Shown here: piece after piece, positions 12,154 to 18,621 of the stretch
Layout of the letters: each line of letters opens with the position of its first letter
Numbering within the stretch: the first letter of the stretch is position 1
Source: Neglectibacter sp. X58
Lineage (GTDB): Bacteria > Bacillota > Clostridia > Oscillospirales > Acutalibacteraceae
Length of the DNA stretch: 64,000 nt
NCBI RefSeq assembly: GCF_009936035.1
Contig: NZ_QWEO01000004.1
Coordinates: forward strand, 62,001-126,000
Direction of reading: 5' to 3'
The notes under the pieces: generated by a model
Database searches by the model: none
What the model was told of the DNA's origin: nothing
Seen by the model: the letters and a program-made list of their open reading frames with translations, nothing else
Made by a program: the position numbers and the translations under genes

Positions 12154-12876
12154 ATGGCCTATAAAATAATGGCCCAAGGCTTAGACGCGGCCGGGCTGGG
12201 CAGGCAGATCCAAGCGCACCCCGGCCCGGTAGAGGTTGTGGGATGCCTGGGGCAGCGGTTTATCGGGGCGGGGATGCACGGAAAGAAAATTCGTGTTACA
12301 GGCATACCGGGAAACGCCCTGGGGGCCTACCTCAACGGCGGTGAGATAGAAGTGTGCGCAAACGCCCAAGACGCTGTAGGCGACACCATGAATGCCGGCA
12401 CCATTGTGATCCACGGGGATGTGGGCGATACGGTAGGATACGCCATGCGGGGCGGGGAAATCTATGTGGAAGGCTCGGCGGGCTACCGGGCTGGGGTGCA
12501 TATGAAGGAGTACCAGGACAAGGTGCCGGTAATGGTCATCGGCGGCCGGGCCGGCAGCTTCCTGGGGGAGTACCAGGCTGGCGGGGTGATCTTGGTGCTG
12601 GGGCTGACGGGTTCAGGCCCCATTGCCGGGAACTTCCCTTGTACGGGCATGCATGGCGGCAAGGTGCTGCTGCGGTGCCGACCGGAAGAACTCCTTTTCC
12701 CCGGCCAGGTGACGGCCCTTCCGGCATCTCCCCAAGACCTGGATGCCGTGCGGCCATATTTAGAAGAATTCTGCCGCCGCTTCGGCAAAGACCTGGCGTT
12801 TATTCTAAACGCCCCCTTTACCCTGGCGGTCCCGGACAGCCGGAATCCGTACCGGCAGATGTATGTAGCCAATTGA
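12154..12876 (+). CDS. Glutamate synthase, GXGXG (C-terminal) domain subunit
   Basis: This is the beta-helix domain of GltB as a separate 240-aa protein. It has the characteristic run of glycine-rich repeats (GDTMNAGTIVIHGDVGDTVG, GGRAGSFLGEY). In the full enzyme this domain positions the glutaminase and synthase sites; it has no catalytic residues of its own. An AAAGGAGGCG site precedes the start. It completes the split glutamate synthase with the two upstream genes. Confidence 0.92.
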   Translation: MAYKIMAQGLDAAGLGRQIQAHPGPVEVVGCLGQRFIGAGMHGKKIRVTGIPGNALGAYLNGGEIEVCANAQDAVGDTMNAGTIVIHGDVGDTVGYAMRGGEIYVEGSAGYRAGVHMKEYQDKVPVMVIGGRAGSFLGEYQAGGVILVLGLTGSGPIAGNFPCTGMHGGKVLLRCRPEELLFPGQVTALPASPQDLDAVRPYLEEFCRRFGKDLAFILNAPFTLAVPDSRNPYRQMYVAN

Positions 12877-12889
12877 CAGGAGGATGCCT

Positions 12890-13669
12890 ATGGAATTTAC
12901 CCAAGACGATGTATTGTGTTATGTGAAAAGCGAAGATGTGAAATTTATCCGTTTGGCGTTCTGTGATACCGAAGGGCGCCAGAAGAATCTGGCCGTTATG
13001 CCGGAGACGCTTCCCCGGGCGTTCTCCCAAGGCATTCCGGTAGATGGCCGCGAGTTGCCGGGTTTTGGAGCAGGGCCTGTGCTTTTGCGCCCAGACCCCA
13101 CAACTTTGCTGCAAATGCCCTGGCGGCCCCAGCACGGGCGGGTGGTGCATATGTTCTGCGATCTGGTGGCCCTGGACGGTACGCCCCACCCCCAGGATAT
13201 CCGGTGGCAGCTGAAAGAGCTTGCACAGCAGATGGAGTGTACTGTAGCGGCAGAGATGCTTTTTGCCCTGTACAAACTGGACGAGCAGGGCCGCCCCACA
13301 ACTGAACCCCAGGACGAAGCCGGGTATCTGGACATAGCCCCCACAGACCGCGGGGAGAATGTGCGCCGGGCCATCTGCCTAACCCTGGAGCAGATGGGCA
13401 TCCAGCCGGAAAGCTCCCACCACGGGGCGGGGCCAGGAAGGAACCTGATCCGCTACCAGGGCGCAGGCCCTCTAAAGGCTGCGGACAACATGGTAACTTT
13501 TCAGGCAGTGGTACGCACAATGGCAGACCAAAACGGGCTTTTTGCAGAATTCCCCCATCCTCCCCGGCTCTTCATAACCCAGGGGGCTAACGTGCGGGAA
13601 GCCGTGCCCCAAAAGGGCTGGCAGAACCCGTACCGGCTCATGGCAGCTCTGGTACGAGGGCAGGTGTAA
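12890..13669 (+). CDS. Truncated glutamine synthetase I-like pseudoenzyme, possible nitrogen sensor
   Basis: The 259 aa align to the N-terminal beta-grasp and the first half of the catalytic domain of GSI (VKFIRLAFCDTEG, YLDIAPTDRGENVRR, TFQAVVRTMADQNGL). The protein ends where GSI continues with GSGMH. Metal and substrate ligands are lost: the GSI stretch HHEVAPGQHEI reads HHGAGPGRNLI here (Gly179, Arg184, Asn185, Leu186), and the second Glu of EPE is Leu124. It cannot be a working synthetase. The start at 12890 has AGGAGG at ideal spacing. It lies between glutamate synthase and an ANTAR regulator, 4 nt from the latter, which suggests a regulatory partner role. That role is inferred. Confidence 0.85.
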   Translation: MEFTQDDVLCYVKSEDVKFIRLAFCDTEGRQKNLAVMPETLPRAFSQGIPVDGRELPGFGAGPVLLRPDPTTLLQMPWRPQHGRVVHMFCDLVALDGTPHPQDIRWQLKELAQQMECTVAAEMLFALYKLDEQGRPTTEPQDEAGYLDIAPTDRGENVRRAICLTLEQMGIQPESSHHGAGPGRNLIRYQGAGPLKAADNMVTFQAVVRTMADQNGLFAEFPHPPRLFITQGANVREAVPQKGWQNPYRLMAALVRGQV

Positions 13670-13673
13670 GCAT

Positions 13674-14261
13674 ATGGTATTCGAACCGGAGCCTTATAGT
13701 GTACTTATTGTCTCCCCAGGCGACCGCTTCCGGGAAAGCCTGTCCCCTCTTCTGCCTCCAGGTTCCTTTAACCCGGTTTGCGTTGCCCGCAGCTGTGCTG
13801 AAGCAAGGCGGAAGCTGCTGGAGCGGGGGTTTGATCTGGTTCTCATCAATTCCCCCCTGCCCGATGGCCCAGGCCTGCCTTTAGCGGAGGATCTGTGCGC
13901 CGAAACAGAAGCCGGGGTCCTGCTGTTGGTTCCGGCGGGGGTCTACGAGGAAACCGCTGCCCAGGCCCAGCAGAGCGGGGTAATCACACTGCATAAACCC
14001 AGCAGCCGGCTTCTGGCTTCACACAGCCTGCAAGCCCTCTGCGCTATGCGGGAACGGCTGCGGGCACGGGGCCGCAGGCAGGTTGCGGTAGAAGAGAAGA
14101 TCCGGGAGTTGCAGATGATTGACCGGGCTAAGTGGGTGCTGATAGATAAGAAGGGCTTTACAGAGCCGGAAGCCCACCGGGCCTTAGAACGTATGGCGAT
14201 GGAACAACGCATAACAAAGGTGCAGGCTGCTCAGCGGGTAGTGGGGGGAATATCAATTTGA
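13674..14261 (+). CDS. ANTAR-domain transcription antiterminator with degenerate receiver
   Basis: The N-terminal 120 residues have a receiver fold (YSVLIVSPGDRF, DLVLINSPLPDGPG). The phospho-acceptor Asp is replaced by Asn59, so phosphorylation control is unlikely. The C-terminal 60 residues match the ANTAR RNA-binding domain (EEKIRELQMIDRAKWVL, GFTEPEAHRALERMAM). ANTAR proteins bind paired hairpins in leader RNA and block terminators; NitR, next to glnA in solventogenic clostridia, is a precedent. Likely targets are the two leader hairpins between glnN and the glutamate synthase genes. It is the last gene of the plus-strand nitrogen operon. Confidence 0.9.
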   Translation: MVFEPEPYSVLIVSPGDRFRESLSPLLPPGSFNPVCVARSCAEARRKLLERGFDLVLINSPLPDGPGLPLAEDLCAETEAGVLLLVPAGVYEETAAQAQQSGVITLHKPSSRLLASHSLQALCAMRERLRARGRRQVAVEEKIRELQMIDRAKWVLIDKKGFTEPEAHRALERMAMEQRITKVQAAQRVVGGISI

Positions 14262-14276
14262 CAAGGGCAGCATGGC

Positions 14277-14305
14277 GAGGTGGGCCGCATTTTGCGTCCC
14301 ACCTC
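14277..14305. terminator. Hairpin after the nitrogen operon
   Basis: GAGGTGGG and CCCACCTC pair around an inner CGCA/TGCG stem, 15 bp after the ANTAR stop. No T-run follows on either strand, so termination strength is uncertain. Confidence 0.45.
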
Positions 14306-14350
14306 AAAATCTGCGCTGCTTAACAAAGAAATGTAATTTTGACACGATTT

Positions 14351-14570
14351 TCAATGAGGCGTCTCTTGATTTGAAATCCGAACATGTTTTTTCTGATTAT
14401 TCCCATTCCACCGCTCTACAGCCCACAGAACCACAAGAGCTATCATGAGCATCCCGCCGCTGGCCAGCGGCAGAACAAACGCAGGCCATATTTCTGATAG
14501 GCCGCCTGCAAGGACGAGTGACAGCGGAATCAGCACATAGGAAATGGCTGTGGATAGGCGGCGGAAACCT
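14351..14570 (-). pseudogene. C-terminal fragment of an unidentified membrane protein
   Basis: A reading frame with two hydrophobic stretches (VLIPLSLVLAGG, then GMLMIALVVLWAV) ends with a basic tail. It has no start of its own; its upstream part runs into the parA remnant in another frame near 14530-14576. It looks like the tail of a membrane protein joined to parA by a deletion. I do not recognise the family. Confidence 0.5.
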
Positions 14571-15362
14571 TGCCTATAGGGTCGTGTAAATATATACTCT
14601 TGCCCTCCGCGCTGGTTTCCGCGGCCCGGATGGATTCGGGGATGATGGTGTCAAAGATACGCAGCTTGTCCCCATAACTCTCCCGCAGCAGGGCTACAAT
14701 GTCCCGGGAATAAGCGGTGCGCATATTTGCCATAGTGATAAGGATGCCGGAGATTTGCAGGCTGGGATTGAATTTGCGCCGCACCAGCCCGATGGTGGCT
14801 AGAAGCTGCTCCAGGCCCTTAATGGACAGATAGTGGGCCAGCATGGGGATAATCACTTCGTCCGCCGCTGTTAAGGCGTTGGCGGTGAGGGTGCCCAAGG
14901 ACGGGCAGCAGTCCAACAGGATGTAATCGTACTGGCCGCGCACAGCTTCCAGAAGCTCCCGCAGAACCGTTTCCCGGCCCATGACGCCCACCAGGTTCAT
15001 TTCCACCATGGCAAGGTCGATGTTGGCGGGCAGCAGGTCAACCCCTTCGTCCTGGTGCAGTATGTAGTCCGCAGGGTTAAAAGGCTTTTGCTGGACGATC
15101 TCACCCAGCACAGTAGAAACCGTTTTCTCGATCCGGTCTGGCTGGTGGAAGCCAAGGCTTGCGGTAAGCGGTCTCGCCTGCCGGCTCGGTCAGTTCGCAC
15201 CAGAGCGCCACCGGCGCTCGCTCACCCTTGTGGGTCAACGTCCACCAGCAGGACGCGTTTGCCTTGGCGGGCTAAGCCGATGCCCAGGTTTACTGTGGTG
15301 ACGGTTTTGCCCACGCCGCCCTTTTGGTTGCAGACGGCAATAATTTTTGTTGTTTTGCACAT
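14530..15362 (-). pseudogene. Disrupted ParA/Soj-type ATPase
   Basis: The N-terminal part (15362-15225) has the deviant Walker A motif [15 protein letters not shown] and ends at DPQG, directly followed by a stop. The ParA sequence resumes in a different phase at TASLGFHQPDRIEKT from about 15165 and continues through DYILLDCCPSLG, IIPMLAHYLS and ESIRAAETSAEGKS. About 59 extra bases with a palindrome (15203-15219) separate the two parts. The normal C-terminus is also missing, replaced after GKVSAAY by foreign sequence. The start at [10 protein letters not shown] has an AGAGGG site. It probably came from a plasmid or conjugative element. Confidence 0.85.
15166..15224. repeat. Short insertion interrupting parA, with internal palindrome
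   Basis: This is the stretch that does not fit the ParA coding sequence. It holds the perfect hairpin GAGCGCC-ACC-GGCGCTC (15203-15219). Its origin is unknown. Confidence 0.5.
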
Positions 15363-15469
15363 ATTTTTATCCCTCTTTTTGACTGTTGAAAGTTTGTCGT
15401 TCATATAACGCCGCTGTTTTCCACCCCTCTTTTAAGAGCCATTTTCTGCCCCTTTTTTACTGGAAAAAG

Positions 15470-15526
15470 AATAAGGACAAACCTGAAAACCCTTGATATC
15501 ACTGGGTTTTTCGATTTGTCCTTATT
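15470..15526. repeat. Nested inverted repeat upstream of integrase remnant
   Basis: AATAAGGACAAA (15470-15481) pairs with TTTGTCCTTATT (15515-15526), and GAAAACCC/GGGTTTTTC pairs inside it. It may be a terminator or a recombination-site relic; it abuts the truncated integrase frame. Confidence 0.6.
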
Positions 15527-15538
15527 ATACCGTAAGGG

Positions 15539-15691
15539 CACACGTTCTGTACCCACATGGCAAACGCCGGTATGAACCCCAAGGCGTTGCAGTACATCAT
15601 GGGCCACGCCAACATCACCATGACGCCGGACTATTACACCCATGTTGACGCCTGTTCCGTAAAGGCGGAGATGGAGCGGCTGGCCGCGTAG
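15539..15691 (+). pseudogene. C-terminal remnant of a tyrosine integrase
   Basis: Only the last 50 codons remain: HTFCTHMANAGM, IMGHANITMT, then YYTHVD, ending MERLAA. These are the HxxR-to-Tyr end of phage or conjugative-element integrases. An in-frame stop lies two codons upstream, and the rest of the gene is gone. Confidence 0.85.
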
Positions 15692-15702
15692 TGAGTAGTA
15701 AA

Positions 15703-15740
15703 GAAGTAAAAAGAAAGCGGCAGGCCGCTTTTACTACTTC
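15703..15740 (+). terminator. Terminator-like hairpin after integrase remnant
   Basis: AAAGCGGC and GCCGCTTT pair, extended by GAAGTA/TACTTC-type flanks, and TTTTACTACTTC follows. It starts about 12 bp after the integrase stop, as is common for such elements. Confidence 0.5.
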
Positions 15741-15804
15741 CGTACTACGTTTCAGCGCAAAGTCACGCCGGGATACGCCGAGATATGCGAATAACTCTCC
15801 CAAA

Positions 15805-15854
15805 CGGCAAATGGCGGAAACGCCTGAAAATCAAGGCTTTGCCACCATTTGCCG
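15805..15854. repeat. 10-bp inverted repeat with internal GAAA tetraloop hairpin
   Basis: CGGCAAATGG (15805-15814) pairs with CCATTTGCCG (15845-15854). Inside lie GGCG-GAAA-CGCC and GCCT/AGGC. It could be the attachment region of the lost element or a structured RNA. Confidence 0.55.
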
Positions 15855-15879
15855 AGTTACATAAGGTTAGAGCTGGAAA

Positions 15880-16398
15880 TTGCAAAATCTTTATTATAAA
15901 TTCATCGTCTTTGTCGGTGAATTACATATCACACCCACGAAACGGTGGACAGCGTTGCCCGCCAAACACTGTACGGTGTGCGGCGTTGAATATGTCCCTG
16001 GCTCTGGAATATCGAAGTATTGTCCTGCTTGTGCCAAGAGGATACAGAGGGAGAAGTCAAACGAGAGCAAACGCAGGAACAGGGAACAGAAAAGGATGGT
16101 ATGTATTGAACTGTCCGCAAAAAATGATCGACTGATCCAGTACACCTCGCAAGCATACTTCAACCTAACCAAAGAATACGGCATTACGCCCTCTATGTCA
16201 AGACGTGGAAACTGCTACGATAATGCAATGGCTGAGAATTTTTTCTCCATTCTGAAAACTGAATGCATCTATCGGCAGAAAACCAAGACTTTTCAGTTGG
16301 CCAGAGAATTAATTGGCGATTTCATTTATTTCTACAATCACGAGCGCATCCAGTTAAAAACTGGAGAAGCACCGCTTGCGCGACGCCTCTCCGCTTAA
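15880..16398 (+). pseudogene. Chimeric frame: Cys-rich fragment joined to the end of an IS3-family transposase
   Basis: The first part contains HCTVCGVEYVPGSG and YCPACAKRIQREK, a zinc-ribbon-like piece typical of small mobile-element proteins. From about 16135 the frame becomes the C-terminal rve region of an IS3-type OrfB: QYTSQAYF, SMSRRGNCYDNAMAENFF, FYNHERIQLKTG, ending LARRLSA. The transposase lacks its first catalytic Asp residues. The join looks like a deletion or a decayed insertion and is not a functional gene. Confidence 0.8.
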
Positions 16399-16528
16399 AT
16401 CTTCATACTTCCTACCCAGGGGCCTGTTTGTGCTGTCTGCACAACCTGGGGCGGTACAATTTTCCAGGGGAGTCTGCAATTCTCTTTTATCCACCAGGGA
16501 ATAACCGCTGCCCGATTTCCTGGAATCT

Positions 16529-18463
16529 TTACAGCCTCTCTGCTTCTTCCAGCCAGAGGGCGGCGCAGGCGTCGCTGGGCATCCGGAAGTCTCCCCGGGG
16601 GGACAGGGTGACAGAACCCACCTTTGGCCCGTCCGGCAGGCAGGATCGCTTAAACTGCTGGGAGAAAAACCGGCGGTAGAAGGAGACAAGCCACTTTTTG
16701 ACAACAGCGGGGCTGTATTCCCCCTGGAAAGCCCGGCAGGCCATCCTATAAATTTTCCCGGGGCAAAAGCCATAGCGCAGGATGTAGAAAAGGAAAAAGT
16801 CGTGCAGCTCATAAGGCCCTACCAGCTCTTCCGTTTTCTGGGCGATTTCCCCGTCCTTGGGAGGCAGCAGCTCTGGGCTTACCGGGGTGTCCAGCACGTC
16901 CAGCAGGGCCTTTTGCAGGCGCTTCCCGCTTTCCGTCTCCGGGCAGTGCTCCGCCTCGTGGCGCACCAGATGGCGCACCAGGGTTTTGGGAATGGAACCA
17001 TTCACGCCGTACATGGACATGTGGTCGCCATTGTAGGTGGCCCAGCCCAGGGCAAGCTCGGACAAATCCCCTGTGCCAATCACCAGCGCCCCCCGCTGGT
17101 TGGCTAAATCCATCAGCACCTGGGTGCGCTCCCGGGCCTGGGCATTTTCAAAGGTAACGTCCAGGGTTTCCGGGTTCTGCCCAATGTCCGCAAAGTGCTG
17201 GGAAACCGCCTTCTCAATGCTGATTTCCCGGAACTCCACCTCCAGCTCCTCGGCAATGCGCTGGGCATTGCTTTTGGTGCGGCCTGTGGTGCCAAAGCAG
17301 GGCATGGACACCGCCAGAATCCCCTTGCGGTCAAGGCCCAGGCTGTCAAAGGCCCGGACGCACACCAGCAGGGCCAGGGTGGAATCCAGCCCCCCGGAAA
17401 GGCCCACTACCACCTTGCTGCCATGGATGTGGGAAAGCCGGGTGGCAAGGCCCTGGCTCTGCATAGTGAGAATCAGCCGGCAGCGGTCGGAAAGCCATGC
17501 CTTGTCCTCAGGCACAAAAGGGAACCGGGAGAAATCCCGCCGGGGCACAAAGCTTTCCAGGGTTTCCGCCTTATAGGCAAAGGGAATGCGCACCACGTCC
17601 CTGTCCTGCCGGGGCTGCCAGGTATTCATCCGCAGCCGCTCCTGCAAAAGGCGTTCCAGGTCAATTTCCCCTATAACCAGCCCTCTGGAAAACAGGCTGC
17701 TTTCCTGTAGCACAGTGCCGTTTTCCGCAAGGATGTCATGCCCTGCGAACACCATGTCCGTGGTGGATTCCCCCGGCCCCGCGTCCGCGTATACATAGGC
17801 CCCCAGCAGATGGCCCGACCACATTTTCACTAAATCCCGGCGGTATTCCGCCTTGCCAATGGTTTCGTCGCTGCAGGAGAGGTTGAAAAGCAGGGTGGCG
17901 CCGTTTTGGGCCAGCTTGGCGCTTGGCGGCACAACGCCCCACAAGTCCTCGCAGATTTCCCCGGCCACGCACAGCCCCTCCACATTCTCGCAGGGGAACA
18001 AAAGCCCCTTGCCCAGCACAGTCTGCTGTCCGGCAAAGAAAACCTCCCTGGGCGGGCAGGCAGGAGTGAAATACCGCATTTCGTAAAACTCGCTGTAATT
18101 GGGAATGCTCTCCTTGGCAATAAGCCCCAAAAGCCTGCCCCGGTGGAACACAGCCCCGCAGTTATACAAAGCACCCTCCAAGGCCACAGGCACCCCCACG
18201 GCGCAGAGGATGTCCAACTCCCTTGTGTCCTCCAGCAGGCGGGCAAGGCCACGCTCTGCCGCTGCCAGAAGGGTGCGCTCCCGAAAAAGATCGCCGCAGG
18301 TATATCCTGTGAGGGAAAGCTCCGGGAAGCACACAGCCCCGCAGCCCTCCCCCGCCGCTTTTCCAATCAGCTCCAAAATGCCCTGCCTGTTAAAGTCCAC
18401 GTCTGCAACCTGCACAGCCGGGGTGGCGGCCGCCACCCGGAAAAATCCGTCTTTCATCTTCAT
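16529..18463 (-). CDS. nadE: Glutamine-dependent NAD+ synthetase
   Basis: This is the last step of NAD+ synthesis, amidating deamido-NAD with glutamine. The N-terminal nitrilase-type glutaminase shows PELSLTGY (Glu) and ICEDLW (Cys). The C-terminal synthetase has the pyrophosphatase loop GLSGGLDSTLALL and STYNGD-type substrate residues (WATYNGDHMS). At about 644 aa it is the usual two-domain length. No ribosome site sits directly before the ATG at 18463 or the in-frame GTG at 18469. An AAAGGAG lies beyond a hairpin (18472-18511) that could bring it into range. Confidence 0.93.
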   Translation of the reverse strand: MKMKDGFFRVAAATPAVQVADVDFNRQGILELIGKAAGEGCGAVCFPELSLTGYTCGDLFRERTLLAAAERGLARLLEDTRELDILCAVGVPVALEGALYNCGAVFHRGRLLGLIAKESIPNYSEFYEMRYFTPACPPREVFFAGQQTVLGKGLLFPCENVEGLCVAGEICEDLWGVVPPSAKLAQNGATLLFNLSCSDETIGKAEYRRDLVKMWSGHLLGAYVYADAGPGESTTDMVFAGHDILAENGTVLQESSLFSRGLVIGEIDLERLLQERLRMNTWQPRQDRDVVRIPFAYKAETLESFVPRRDFSRFPFVPEDKAWLSDRCRLILTMQSQGLATRLSHIHGSKVVVGLSGGLDSTLALLVCVRAFDSLGLDRKGILAVSMPCFGTTGRTKSNAQRIAEELEVEFREISIEKAVSQHFADIGQNPETLDVTFENAQARERTQVLMDLANQRGALVIGTGDLSELALGWATYNGDHMSMYGVNGSIPKTLVRHLVRHEAEHCPETESGKRLQKALLDVLDTPVSPELLPPKDGEIAQKTEELVGPYELHDFFLFYILRYGFCPGKIYRMACRAFQGEYSPAVVKKWLVSFYRRFFSQQFKRSCLPDGPKVGSVTLSPRGDFRMPSDACAALWLEEAERL

Positions 18464-18471
18464 TGCCACTG

Positions 18472-18511
18472 GGTACAGGCGCCTGCAAAGCAGCCTTTTC
18501 TGTCCTGTACC
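18472..18511 (-). promoter_or_regulatory. Hairpin between Shine-Dalgarno sequence and nadE start
   Basis: On the minus strand GAAAGGAGC (18520-18512) is followed by GGTACAGG, which pairs with CCTGTACC (18479-18472). An inner GCTGC/GCAGG-type stem lies inside. If folded, the site lies about 9 nt from ATG 18463. Similar arrangements occur at 24341 and 48557. Confidence 0.55.
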
Positions 18512-18536
18512 GCTCCTTTCTTCCTATATTCACAGG

Positions 18537-18569
18537 GGTATCCCCCCGCCGACCGGGCGAGGGGATACC
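18537..18569. terminator. Strong hairpin between vanW-like gene and nadE
   Basis: GGTATCCCC (18537-18545) pairs with GGGGATACC (18561-18569), with CGCC/GGCG inside. It follows the lipoprotein gene on the minus strand. No clean T-run is seen. Confidence 0.5.
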
Positions 18570-18621
18570 TTCCTTCTTCTGCCGTTCTTGTACGGAAAGC
18601 CCCGGGCTTTTGCAATACGCG

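Noticed and set aside
14277-14305. Hairpin after the ANTAR gene as a classical Rho-independent terminator
   Set aside because: There is no T-run on either strand; kept only as a hairpin with low confidence.
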